The notes below the pieces were generated by a model. It searched no databases and was not told the origin of the DNA. It saw nothing but the letters and a program-made list of their open reading frames with translations. From contig JAJRZV010000094.1 in NCBI GenBank assembly GCA_024275095.1, positions 1 to 11,861 of the forward strand: a DNA stretch of 11,861 nucleotides. Reading direction: 5' to 3'. This document shows, in pieces, positions 1 to 7,661 of the stretch. Made by a program: the position numbers and the translations under genes. The stretch's first letter is position 1, and every line of letters begins with the position of its first letter. The DNA is from a bacterium (GTDB taxonomy: Bacteria > JAJRZV01).

Positions 1-1
1 A

Positions 2-316
2 CTCAGGGTTGCTACTGATCTGGATGATGAAGGTTTTGAATATATCACTTCTCTCGTGGGCGAGATAGCCCAGCGGATAAAGGGAAAGTTCCCGGACGCA
101 CGCGTTGTGGAAGTAATGATTCTTGCAGCCCTTGAAATGGCGGAAAGGCTTTACAGGCTGCAACGTGGCGATTCTCAGGATGAAAAAGGGTCCATTGACA
201 TGCGCCTGGAGAGGATAATAGAATGCTTAGACAGGGAAATAAAAAATGGACAGGAAAGGGAAGAACAATTCCCTGGATTGTCCGTGGAGGGCAATAAAAC
301 CCTTGATCCAACATAA
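2..316 (+). CDS. zapA: Cell division protein ZapA, 5' end missing
   Basis: The frame is open from the window edge to TAA at 314-316, giving 104 codons. ZapA proteins are about 100 aa, so only a few N-terminal residues should be missing. ZapA binds FtsZ polymers at the division ring and promotes their bundling. The visible part fits the family: an N-terminal segment with acidic DLDDEGFEYI, then VGEIAQRIKGKFPDA, then the helix VVEVMILAALEMAERLYRLQ that matches the conserved ILAALN.A.EL stretch, then a charged coiled-coil-like helix rich in Arg and Glu. The GTG at 56 is internal to the domain and is not the real start. The last 15 or so codons also encode the 5' arm of the 6S RNA, and a promoter-like site lies inside the gene at 195-224. 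The downstream order 6S RNA then fau matches the classical zapA-ssrS-ygfA arrangement, which supports the call more than the short, variable protein does. Confidence 0.85.
   Translation, partial: LRVATDLDDEGFEYITSLVGEIAQRIKGKFPDARVVEVMILAALEMAERLYRLQRGDSQDEKGSIDMRLERIIECLDREIKNGQEREEQFPGLSVEGNKTLDPT
195..224 (+). promoter_or_regulatory. Sigma-70-type promoter inside zapA, probably for 6S RNA
   Basis: A perfect -35 hexamer TTGACA at 195-200 is followed, after an 18-bp spacer, by TAGAAT at 219-224 (5 of 6 matches to TATAAT). The predicted start is near 231, about 20 nt before the outer helix (251-266) and about 40 nt before the 6S terminal stem (271). A promoter within the upstream gene giving a longer 6S precursor is known in enterobacteria. 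Use of this site is inferred from position only. Confidence 0.55.
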
Positions 317-489
317 AACAAAAAGGGAACGGTCACTTGCTGTGGATGAAACGCCCGGCGAATGCCGGGACTTCAGAAGCAGTAAAACTGTTCCCACCTG
401 AGATTCAGGGTATCAGGGTTTAAGCTCCCACGGCAGTCCGGGGTTAATATTTAAAACTTTTATACTCAGGCTGGTTCTTTCCTTTCCTG
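251..489 (+). other. 16-bp inverted repeat enclosing the 6S RNA
   Basis: Bases 251-266 (CAGGAAAGGGAAGAAC) are complementary to 474-489 over 16 uninterrupted pairs with a single G-U (260/480). The 5' arm is zapA coding sequence. The 3' arm is the leader just upstream of fau. Between them lie the 6S RNA and an AU-rich 30-nt tail (444-473). In a transcript starting near 231 this forms a long double helix outside the 6S terminal stem, shaped like the processing stalks that enclose rRNA precursors. RNase III cleavage is an inference; the complementarity itself is read directly. Confidence 0.7.
268..447 (+). ncRNA. ssrS: 6S RNA (SsrS)
   Basis: 6S RNA mimics an open promoter, binds housekeeping RNA polymerase holoenzyme and templates short pRNAs. 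The 3' half matches the family motif order: AAAACTG (384-390), CACCTGA...CAGGG.ATCAGGG (396-418), then CACGGCAGTCCGGGG (429-443). It folds as expected. The terminal stem pairs 271-282 with 432-443 (12 bp including G-U), then, after one bulged C at 283, 284-287 with 428-431, with weaker pairing on to 291/424. The upper stem pairs 325-333 with 387-395. The apical hairpin is CCCGGC-GAAT-GCCGGG (354-369), with TGAA (347-350) pairing TTCA (372-375) below it. Between the stems is the large central bubble: an unpaired 5' strand (about 292-324) and a 3' strand that can form CCTGA (397-401) with TCAGG (405-409). The size, about 180 nt, and the position between zapA and the cyclo-ligase gene are both canonical. 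The exact ends are estimates. Confidence 0.9.
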
Positions 490-508
490 AAACTTGGGTA
501 ACGGAACA

Positions 509-1075
509 GTGGAACAAAAGAAGCGGTTGAGAGCATTTATTAAAGAAAAGTTAAACCATCTCCCCCAATCTATAATTTTATCTAAAAGCAGAAAAATTAT
601 TTCAAATTTGATGAATATGATTGAGAAGGATAATTCATCGGGGTCCATCGGGCTTTACTTTTCCACCAATGGTGAAGTAAGCACCGTGGAATTAATAGAG
701 GCTCTTCTTCGTAGAAATATAAGGGTGGCCCTTCCGGCAATTGAGGGTGACAAGATGATTTTTAAAAAAATCTCCTCCATAGAAGAACTTCATCCTGGAC
801 CGTTTGGTATTCCTCATCCTGAAAAAAATGGTGAACCCATTTCACCTTCTCTGCTTGTAATTCCAGCTCTTGCTTTTGACAGAAGAGGCGTGCGCCTTGG
901 CAGAGGCAGGGGATATTACGACAGGTATCTTCGCGGTACAGGACATGGTGAACTCAGGATTGGCCTGTGCTTTCATTTTCAATTTTACGAAAGGTTGCCT
1001 TGTTCCGCCCATGACGAGAGGGTTGACGTGGTCGTAACCGAATACGGTGTCTTCCACACCACAAGGAGGGACTGA
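509..1075 (+). CDS. fau: 5-formyltetrahydrofolate cyclo-ligase
   Basis: A 188-aa cytoplasmic enzyme, normal for the family (180-200 aa). It converts 5-formyltetrahydrofolate to 5,10-methenyltetrahydrofolate using ATP, returning stored folate to one-carbon metabolism. The start shows the usual basic QKKRLRAFI helix. The middle has GLYFSTNGEVST, where the substrate region lies. Near residues 126-141 is the signature GVRLGRGRGYYDRYL, the Gly-rich phosphate-binding motif, followed by GLCFHFQF. The start is uncertain. GTG 509 has a GGA three bases before it and puts the conserved helix at the N-terminus. TTG 494 would add five residues. Neither has a good Shine-Dalgarno site, and the upstream bases 474-489 are one arm of the helix around the 6S RNA, so translation could be sensitive to that structure. 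The stop lies one base before the rny ATG. Also called ygfA or yqgN. Confidence 0.93.
   Translation: MEQKKRLRAFIKEKLNHLPQSIILSKSRKIISNLMNMIEKDNSSGSIGLYFSTNGEVSTVELIEALLRRNIRVALPAIEGDKMIFKKISSIEELHPGPFGIPHPEKNGEPISPSLLVIPALAFDRRGVRLGRGRGYYDRYLRGTGHGELRIGLCFHFQFYERLPCSAHDERVDVVVTEYGVFHTTRRD
1064..1069 (+). promoter_or_regulatory. Ribosome binding site of rny
   Basis: AGGAGG lies seven bases before ATG 1077, inside the last codons of fau. It fixes the rny start at 1077 and rules out the in-frame GTG at 1047, which has no such site and would place ten polar residues before the membrane anchor. Confidence 0.85.
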
Positions 1076-1076
1076 A

Positions 1077-2633
1077 ATGATGGTGGGTGTAATTATTCTT
1101 GCTCTGATTGTTGCCGGTGTTGCCTATTATGCTGGCAGTGCAATTGCGCGTAAAAAGGTACTGGACGATCTGGTAAAGAAACGTGAAGATGCACGAACGA
1201 TCATCGAGGAAGCTCGAAAAAATGCGGATAGCATACTCAAGGAAGCCGAGCTTCAATCGAAGGACCTGCTTATAAAAACCCGTGCGGAAATGGAAAAGGA
1301 GTTTTCGCGGCGCAGAAGAGAAATAGAAGAGTTTGAACGGAAACTGCGACGGCGCGAGGATAATCTGGAAAAACGTGCTGAATACATCAGCATGAAAGAG
1401 CAGGAAATTGAGAAACAGAACAGGGAGCTTCAGAAGTTGCAGGAGAGCATTGAAGCAAAACGAAAAGAAGTAGAAGCGATGTTTGAAGAAGCGTCCAAGA
1501 GACTGCAAGAGATTTCAGGCCTGACACGGGAACAGGCCCGGGAGCAATTGATGGAGTCCGTATATAAAGAAATGAGGAAAGATGTTGCGAAACTGGTAGC
1601 CGATATGGAAACTCAGGCACGTGAGGAGGCGGAAGCCAGGGCAAGGGAAATCATAGCAACTGCCATTCAACGCCAGGCAGCAGAATATGTATATGATAAC
1701 AGTGTTTCTGTTGTTTCACTTCCCAGTGATGACATGAAGGGCCGTATCATCGGGCGCGAGGGACGCAATATCCGGGCGTTTGAAGCGGCGACGGGTGTTG
1801 ATGTAATTGTCGACGATACTCCTGAAGTAGTGGTTGTGTCGTCGTTGAATCCCATCAGGCGCGAGATCGCTAAAATGGCCCTTGAGAAGCTCGTGGCTGA
1901 TGGCCGTATACATCCCGCCAGGATTGAGGAGATGGTCAAGCGGAGTGAGCACGAAGTTGAGAATAAAATCAGAGATCTGGGACGCCAGGCGGTTAATGAG
2001 CTGGGACTCGGTGAGGTGCATCCTGATATAGTGAAAATGATCGGGCGTCTTAAATATCGTACGAGTTACTCACAGAACGTTTACCACCACAGCCTCGAAG
2101 TGGCTTACATCAGTGGAATCATTGCGGCTGAACTCGGTCTGGACGAAAAACTGGCACGTCGTGCAGGCCTGCTGCACGATATAGGAAAGGCTGTTGACCA
2201 TGAAGTGGAAGGGTCGCACACAGAAATTGGATATGACGTTGTTCGGCGGTACAGGGAGCCGGAAGAGGTCCTTGTAGCCATAAGGGACCACCACAGTGAT
2301 AAACCCTCCAATATTTATGCCGTGATCGTACAGGCAGCGGATGCACTTTCAGCAGCTCGTCCTGGAGCGCGCCGGGAAATGTACGAAGCGTACGTTAAAC
2401 GTGTCGAGGAACTGGAAGAGATTGCAGGTTCATTTGAGGGTGTAGAAAAGGCTTACGCTGTCCAGGCTGGCCGCGAAGTAAGAGTGATTGTTAATCCGGA
2501 TTCACTTTCAGATGAAGAATGTGTGCTTTTGGCCAGGGAAATAGCCAAGAAAATAGAGTCGGATATGCGATATCCCGGAGAGATAAAAGTAGTGGTGATT
2601 CGAGAGAGGCGATCCGTGGACTATGCCAGATAA
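1077..2633 (+). CDS. rny: Ribonuclease Y
   Basis: A membrane-anchored endoribonuclease that starts mRNA decay and processing. The length is 518 aa, typical of RNase Y (about 520). Domains in order: an N-terminal transmembrane anchor (residues 1-22, MMVGVIILALIVAGVAYYAG); a long charged coiled coil (about 30-200); a KH RNA-binding domain around 220-280 with the GxxG loop in GRIIGREGRNIRAFE; and an HD hydrolase domain from about 335 with HHSLEVA and the catalytic HD pair in GLLHDIGKA (H367, D368). The conserved C-terminal tail includes YPGEIKVVVIRE. No domain is missing. It follows fau by a single base and overlaps ymdB by 11 nt, so the three are probably co-transcribed. RNase Y can cleave structured transcripts, so its place downstream of a 6S precursor is suggestive, but no direct link is visible. 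Confidence 0.98.
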   Translation: MMVGVIILALIVAGVAYYAGSAIARKKVLDDLVKKREDARTIIEEARKNADSILKEAELQSKDLLIKTRAEMEKEFSRRRREIEEFERKLRRREDNLEKRAEYISMKEQEIEKQNRELQKLQESIEAKRKEVEAMFEEASKRLQEISGLTREQAREQLMESVYKEMRKDVAKLVADMETQAREEAEARAREIIATAIQRQAAEYVYDNSVSVVSLPSDDMKGRIIGREGRNIRAFEAATGVDVIVDDTPEVVVVSSLNPIRREIAKMALEKLVADGRIHPARIEEMVKRSEHEVENKIRDLGRQAVNELGLGEVHPDIVKMIGRLKYRTSYSQNVYHHSLEVAYISGIIAAELGLDEKLARRAGLLHDIGKAVDHEVEGSHTEIGYDVVRRYREPEEVLVAIRDHHSDKPSNIYAVIVQAADALSAARPGARREMYEAYVKRVEELEEIAGSFEGVEKAYAVQAGREVRVIVNPDSLSDEECVLLAREIAKKIESDMRYPGEIKVVVIRERRSVDYAR

Positions 2634-3438
2634 CACCGTTACAGTTGTATACATTGCGGATGTTGTTGGAGAGGCGGGACGAAATGCACTCAAAAAACAC
2701 TTCCCTGGTATTATCTCCCGATTTCACCCCCACCTGGTGATATGCAATGCGGAGAACGCCTCCGGGGGCTATGGTCTTACGGAGAGGAATTATCACGAGT
2801 TGATTCACCTGGGAATAGACGTTCTTACCTCTGGGAATCATATATGGGATAAAAAAGAAATTATGGGGCATATTAATGCAATGGAGCGTCTGCTAAGACC
2901 TGCCAATTATCCCCCGGGGGTGCCGGGACGTGGTGCTATTATCATTCCTGTCAGGAATGAAGCAATTGATGTGGAAGTGGCTGTAATTAACCTGATGGGG
3001 CGGGTGTTCATGTTGCCTGTGGATTGCCCTTTTCAGACAATTGATGCGCTGCTGGAAGTGTTTCGTGCGCGGACCCCCCTGGTGATTGTTGATTTTCATG
3101 CGGAAGCAACCAGTGAAAAGCAGGCTTTGTCTTATTATCTGGACGGACGCGTCAGTGCAGTCATTGGTTCTCATACTCATGTTCAGACATCAGATGCGCG
3201 TGTGCTGGACGGCGGTACGGGTTACATTACCGATGCCGGTATGACGGGCCCTGTAAATTCTGTGATAGGGATGGATATAACCCAGGCTGTGTCTCGATTT
3301 CTGTACACAATGCCGGGACGATTAAAAGTGGCTACCGGACGGTGCATGGTGCAGGGACTTATGCTTGAACTTGAGATCGAATCAGGCAGGTGTGTGAAAA
3401 TAGAACCTTTTACATATACCACTAAGGAAGGAGATTGA
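2623..3438 (+). CDS. ymdB: YmdB-family metallophosphoesterase (TIGR00282)
   Basis: A 271-aa calcineurin-like phosphoesterase of the YmdB family. Bacillus YmdB hydrolyses 2',3'-cyclic nucleotide monophosphates and affects biofilm and motility decisions. All the expected dinuclear-metal ligands are present when aligned to that enzyme: D13 (YIADVVGEAGR), E44 and N45 (NAENASGGYG), N72 and H73 (TSGNHIWDKKE), H159 (DFHAEATSEK), and H184 and H186 (SHTHVQT). The family tail with YITDAGMTGPVNSVIG is intact. There is no signal peptide, so it should be cytoplasmic. ATG 2623 lies within the end of rny (stop 2631-2633), which implies translational coupling. The rny-ymdB pair is conserved from Firmicutes to deltaproteobacteria. 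Pairing makes functional sense, because cleavage by some RNases yields 2',3'-cyclic ends, but that link is an inference. Confidence 0.95.
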   Translation: MPDNTVTVVYIADVVGEAGRNALKKHFPGIISRFHPHLVICNAENASGGYGLTERNYHELIHLGIDVLTSGNHIWDKKEIMGHINAMERLLRPANYPPGVPGRGAIIIPVRNEAIDVEVAVINLMGRVFMLPVDCPFQTIDALLEVFRARTPLVIVDFHAEATSEKQALSYYLDGRVSAVIGSHTHVQTSDARVLDGGTGYITDAGMTGPVNSVIGMDITQAVSRFLYTMPGRLKVATGRCMVQGLMLELEIESGRCVKIEPFTYTTKEGD

Positions 3439-3570
3439 GGTACTCGATATTCAGCTGTTTAGTTATTGAATTATGTTCAAGTTAAATGCTTTTAGCAAAA
3501 TTCAGCATGCTTGTCCTGTTTTATCCTACCTCTGTGCAACGAATGGATTGCCGGAATGGTGTGAAAGAAG

Positions 3571-5103
3571 TCAACTCTGTGTGGTGTTTCTCGTTGTTGC
3601 AACCCCGTATTTTTTCATCTTGTAAATGAGGGTGGTTCGTTTGATATTCAAAATTTTTGCTGCACGGGAAATATTGTACCCCGCTTCTTCAAGGGCCCGT
3701 ATAATTTCCTGGCGTTCGATGTTTCTCACTCTTGAGGGTAGATCTTCATGGTGTGAGGCCGAATCTTCTGAATTCTTTGAATAGGTTAACTCGCCGATAT
3801 CCCTCAAACGGATGAGAGGTTCGGTACCCAATACCATGGCTCTTTCGAGCACATTTTCCAGCTCCCTCACATTGCCGGGCCACTCGTATTCTATAAGGCG
3901 TTTCATCGCTTCGTCTTCTATTCCTTCGAACCGCCTGTTAAGTTCGATGTTAAAGCGGGCGATAATGTGTTTGACGAGGTGAGGTATATCTTCTTTTCTT
4001 TCCCTGAGCGGCGGTAGATGAATGGATATGACATTAAGTCTGTAGTAAAGGTCTTCACGGAACAGGCCTTTTTCTATCATTTCTTCAAGATTTCTGTTGG
4101 TCGCTGCTATGATACGCACATCTACCCGGGTTGGGGTGGATGCCCCCAGTTTCTGTATTTCTTTCTCCTGAATGGCACGCAGTAGTTTCACCTGGACGGA
4201 AGGGGAAATATCCCCTATTTCATCTAAGAACAGTGTGCCGCCGTGGGCCAGTTCAAAGCTTCCCTTTTTGGAAGCCGTTGCTCCGGTAAAGGCTCCTTTT
4301 TCGTACCCGAAAAGTTCACTTTCCAGCAGGGTCTCAGGGATGGCAGCGCAGGAAAGTTTGACAAAAGGTGCATTTTTACGGCGAGAGTACCGGTGAAGTG
4401 CCTTTGCAACAAGTTCCTTACCTGTACCACTTTCTCCGCGTATGAGAACATTGGCATTGCTTGGAGCTACTTTCTTGATGATGTCTGCAATGGCTTTCAT
4501 TTTCGGACTTTCGCCGATGACCAGCTCGTCTTCACCCTGATATTTTAACTGGTCACGTAGACTTCTATTTTCGTTTATGAGTTCCTGCCTTGAAAAAGCA
4601 TTTTCCAGAGCAATGGCTGCAAGTGAGGCAATGACCGAAATAATTTCTTCATCGTCTCTTGTAAAGTAATAAGGTGGTACTTTTTTGTTAAGGGATTCAA
4701 TGACACCCATCACGCGTCCGGCACGGTTACGTATAGGTACGCAGAGAATATTCTTTGTTTTGTATCCCGTTTGAGCATCCACGTTGCGGTAAAACCTGTT
4801 GTCCTGGTATGCATCTTTAATGTTCAATGTCTCTCCGTGAAGGGCGACATGCCCTGCAATTCCCGTTCCCATGGGAAGGCGTATTTCGCTGATCTCTGCC
4901 CCCTGTGCAATTTTTGACCAGAGCTCGTTTTTTTCTTCGTCTATGATGAACAGCGACGAACGATCTGCTTCAAGAAGCTCGGTTGTTTTGTCCATGATAA
5001 TTTCAAGAAGCTTGTCCACATTTGTTTCAGATGTGAGAAGCCTGGAGAGATTTACCAGCGCCTTGTAAGTGTTGAGACGTTCTTTTAACCTGGCATAAGC
5101 CAT
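3571..5103 (-). CDS. Sigma-54-dependent activator, GAF / AAA+ / Fis-HTH
   Basis: An enhancer-binding protein (510 aa from ATG 5103) that opens RNA polymerase-sigma-54 promoters. Layout: a GAF sensor at about 26-168, containing MGTGIAGHVA and KTKNILCVPI; a short helical linker; an AAA+ domain at about 195-430 with Walker A GESGTGKE (223-230), the sigma-54-contacting loop GAFTGA (270-275), Walker B GGTLFLDEIGD (288-298), and conserved arginines in LFREDLYYRLNV; and a C-terminal Fis-type HTH (about 462-499, EEAGYNISRAAKILNIKRTT). There is no receiver domain, so control should come from a ligand or redox state sensed by GAF, as in NifA or FhlA types. ATG 5103 is preceded by a G-rich run at a suitable distance. 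GTG 5115 would add four residues and lacks a ribosome site. It is divergent from the cyclase operon with a gap of about 130 bp. I found no sigma-54 promoter there, so its targets are probably elsewhere. Confidence 0.95.
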   Translation of the reverse strand: MAYARLKERLNTYKALVNLSRLLTSETNVDKLLEIIMDKTTELLEADRSSLFIIDEEKNELWSKIAQGAEISEIRLPMGTGIAGHVALHGETLNIKDAYQDNRFYRNVDAQTGYKTKNILCVPIRNRAGRVMGVIESLNKKVPPYYFTRDDEEIISVIASLAAIALENAFSRQELINENRSLRDQLKYQGEDELVIGESPKMKAIADIIKKVAPSNANVLIRGESGTGKELVAKALHRYSRRKNAPFVKLSCAAIPETLLESELFGYEKGAFTGATASKKGSFELAHGGTLFLDEIGDISPSVQVKLLRAIQEKEIQKLGASTPTRVDVRIIAATNRNLEEMIEKGLFREDLYYRLNVISIHLPPLRERKEDIPHLVKHIIARFNIELNRRFEGIEDEAMKRLIEYEWPGNVRELENVLERAMVLGTEPLIRLRDIGELTYSKNSEDSASHHEDLPSRVRNIERQEIIRALEEAGYNISRAAKILNIKRTTLIYKMKKYGVATTRNTTQS

Positions 5104-5231
5104 CAGTGCCCCCACTTAAAAGATGTTTTCTACAATAAAATTTTAAAACACTTGGGTCTTTATGAGAAATTTAAAGATAGCAATTCCTATTGTTGACGAA
5201 GTGGGGTGTCGTTGATACTCTAAAGAGCATA

Positions 5232-7661
5232 ATGAAAGAACGACGCCACACCTTTGTCATCGTTACAATCAGTACGATTATTTTCACCGCTATTATGTAT
5301 CTCTGGTTTATGGATTTAAACATTGGTTTTCATTTTTTTCGTGACCTTGATTTGAAGTTTTATGATGTATTTCTCAACCTCAGAGGACAAAGAGATGCAG
5401 ATGAGCGCGTGGTGATTGTGGCCATTGACGAAAAGAGCCTTGAACAGATAGGGCGCTGGCCGTGGAAGAGATCGGTTATCGCGGAAGGGCTGAAAGTTAT
5501 AGAGAAAGATAAACCAAAGGCCATCGGGCTCGATATTGTGTTTGCGGAGCCTGAAAAGACCATCGGTATGGAAAAGATTGAAAATCTGGTTCGCGAACTG
5601 GAAACGGTTGTTGACCATATAGAAGCAAAATTTCAGGCCCGCAAGAAAGATCTGCTCGGGCGCATGGAGGCTTTAACGAGGTCGCTGTATTTACTCAATC
5701 GCCATGCCCCGTCCTCACTCCGCAAGCGAATTATATCCGTGGGGAATCAGGTCTCTTCCATCAACAAGCTCATGAAAGAACTGGACGTGCTTGAGGGCCT
5801 GAAAGAAGAGATGAGGCGGCAGCTTGGCCTGAGCGTGGGGAAGATGAACAACGATGAATACCTTGCCCAGACCATTTCTCAATATGACAACATAGTGCTC
5901 GGGTATTTCTTTTACACCCGCCCGGAAGAGCTCAAAACAGTGGATTTGAGTAAGGTAAAAAAACTGGACAAATACATCCTTCAATCAAAAATTCCAGTGG
6001 TACTGGAAAAGGATAAAACAGTTCTCATGCCGTATAACATGCTGGCCATGCGCCCCAACATAGAAGTCATTTCCCGTGCCAGTAAGTATTCCGGCTTTTT
6101 CAATGCATTGCCGGATAACGATGGAATATTCCGGCACGGCGTGCTTATTGCAAAGTACGGGGACTACTATTTGCCGTCTTTGTCCCTGGAAATGCTTGTG
6201 GTGGGACTTGGCGAGGAGCCCGTTCTCGCCCTGCTCAGTGAAGGTGCGTATTTGCGACTCGGTGATATCAGCATTCCCCTGAGCCTTAAGGGAGAAATGT
6301 TCATCAATTACCGGGGACCCAAGGATACTTATGCAACAATCAGTTTTGCAGACCTCATAAATGGGAAAGTACCGAAAGGAACTTTTAAGGACAAGTACGT
6401 TCTTATCGGAGCCACTGCCACAGCGATATACGACTTGAGACCCACCCCTTTTGATAAAACATACCCTGGAGTAAAGGTGCATGCAAATATCATCGACAAC
6501 ATCCTCAATCGTGAATTTCTCACGCGGGGATTTGGAGCGGATTTCCTTGCTGCAGCTGCCATGATTGTTTTCTGGATATTTATCACGGTGGTGTTTTCCA
6601 GGTTCAACGCCTTTGTAGCGGTGACATTATCGGTGGCAGCTCTTGCAGCTTACGTGCTCGCTGCATACTGGTCATTTACAGCCCAGCGATATGTCATTTC
6701 GGTTGTTTACCCGTCTTCAGTAAACGTTTTCTCGTTTGTGGCGTTACTGGTATTCAAGCTTCTTACCGAGGAGCGAACGAGGAAAAAATACCGAGAGGCG
6801 TTTCAGCGTTATGTAAGTGCATCAGTCGTGGAGGAAATACTTAAAGACCCGTCGAGACTGAAACTTGGAGGTGAAAAAAGAGACCTGACAGTACTTTTTT
6901 CAGATATCCGGGGATTCACGAATATTTCGGAAAGGCTTGACCCCATTCATGTTGCCAATGTACTGCACGAATTTCTTACCCCCATGACAGAGGTGATTTT
7001 TGATCATCTGGGCATGCTGGACAAATACATGGGTGATGCCATCATGGCAGTATTTGGAGCTCCTCTTTATCGGGAAGACCATGCGATATTGGCCTGCAGG
7101 GCAGCATTGACAATGCTTGATAGACTGGTAGAGATAAACGAAAAATTTCGACAGGAGAACCTTCCACCCATTAATATAGGAATTGGAATTAACTCTGGAG
7201 AAATGGTTGTGGGAAACATGGGCTCCAGTATGCTGTTCGACTATACAGTGATAGGAGACGCGGTCAACCTGGGTTCACGGCTGGAAGGGCTCAACAAAAT
7301 ATACGGGACCAATATTATCATCAGTGAGTTTACTAAAGAGAGAGCAGCGGAAGGTGGATTTCTTTTCAGGGAACTGGATCTTGTTCGTGTCAAGGGTAAA
7401 GACGAGCCGGTGAAAATTTACGAACTTGTCAAGTTCGATGGCAGGGAAGATGCCTACCGGGAGGCCATACCTGTATTTGAAAAGGGATTGCACTATTACC
7501 GTAACCAGCGGTGGGATCTTGCCGCAGAACATTTTGAAACGGTGATAGAAATTCTTGGGAAAGATGCACCAAGTCGTCTTTTTATTCAGCGGTGTCAGTG
7601 GTTGAAAGAAAACCCGCCCGGTGATGAATGGGACGGGGTATGGAGGTTTGAGACCAAATGA
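5232..7661 (+). CDS. Membrane adenylate cyclase with CHASE2 sensor (class IIIb)
   Basis: Makes cAMP from ATP; 809 aa from ATG 5232. TM1 is at about residues 7-27. A periplasmic CHASE2 sensor follows (about 40-430; VVIVAIDEKSLEQIGRWPW near the start, PGVKVHANIIDNIL near the end). Three more helices (about 436-509) lead to the cytoplasmic cyclase domain (about 549-701). Catalytic residues are complete: metal aspartates D558 (FSDIRGFT) and D602 (DKYMGDAIMAVFG), adenine-selecting K598, T672 where class IIIa has Asp, which indicates class IIIb, and N679 and R683 (GDAVNLGSRLE). The lysine/threonine pair points to adenylate rather than guanylate cyclase. The C-terminal 75 residues look like a TPR-type helical tail (FEKGLHYYRNQRWDLAAEHF). 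An unusual helical insert of about 95 residues sits in CHASE2 (5562-5846). The start is uncertain: TTG 5190 would add 14 residues. The stop overlaps the next gene as ATGA. Confidence 0.94.
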   Translation: MKERRHTFVIVTISTIIFTAIMYLWFMDLNIGFHFFRDLDLKFYDVFLNLRGQRDADERVVIVAIDEKSLEQIGRWPWKRSVIAEGLKVIEKDKPKAIGLDIVFAEPEKTIGMEKIENLVRELETVVDHIEAKFQARKKDLLGRMEALTRSLYLLNRHAPSSLRKRIISVGNQVSSINKLMKELDVLEGLKEEMRRQLGLSVGKMNNDEYLAQTISQYDNIVLGYFFYTRPEELKTVDLSKVKKLDKYILQSKIPVVLEKDKTVLMPYNMLAMRPNIEVISRASKYSGFFNALPDNDGIFRHGVLIAKYGDYYLPSLSLEMLVVGLGEEPVLALLSEGAYLRLGDISIPLSLKGEMFINYRGPKDTYATISFADLINGKVPKGTFKDKYVLIGATATAIYDLRPTPFDKTYPGVKVHANIIDNILNREFLTRGFGADFLAAAAMIVFWIFITVVFSRFNAFVAVTLSVAALAAYVLAAYWSFTAQRYVISVVYPSSVNVFSFVALLVFKLLTEERTRKKYREAFQRYVSASVVEEILKDPSRLKLGGEKRDLTVLFSDIRGFTNISERLDPIHVANVLHEFLTPMTEVIFDHLGMLDKYMGDAIMAVFGAPLYREDHAILACRAALTMLDRLVEINEKFRQENLPPINIGIGINSGEMVVGNMGSSMLFDYTVIGDAVNLGSRLEGLNKIYGTNIIISEFTKERAAEGGFLFRELDLVRVKGKDEPVKIYELVKFDGREDAYREAIPVFEKGLHYYRNQRWDLAAEHFETVIEILGKDAPSRLFIQRCQWLKENPPGDEWDGVWRFETK

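Noticed and set aside
461-466. TATACT as a -10 box for a fau promoter
   Set aside because: There is no -35 at 16-18 bp upstream; that position falls on the CCGGGG of the 6S terminal stem. No extended -10 TG is present.
954-1508. 184-codon open frame on the minus strand opposite fau and rny
   Set aside because: It is Phe- and Leu-rich, as expected from reading antisense to the Glu/Lys-rich coiled coil of RNase Y. No independent support was seen.
2152-2170. CTGGCACGTCGTGCAGG resembling a sigma-54 promoter
   Set aside because: The GG-to-GC distance is 8 instead of 10, and the site is inside the HD domain of rny.
3439-3570. Possible bidirectional terminator between the convergent ymdB and sigma-54 activator genes
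   Set aside because: Only weak AT-rich hairpins are present (TTGAA/TTCAA at 3466-3480; ATGCT/AGCAT in 3486-3508), with no GC-rich stem and no T-run. Nothing meets a terminator standard.
5104-5231. Promoters in the divergent gap, for example TTGACG at 5193 with GATACT at 5214
   Set aside because: The spacer is 15 bp for the better -10, and the 17-bp alternative matches only 3 of 6. Minus-strand candidates are equally weak. No -24/-12 (TGGC...GC) site was seen.
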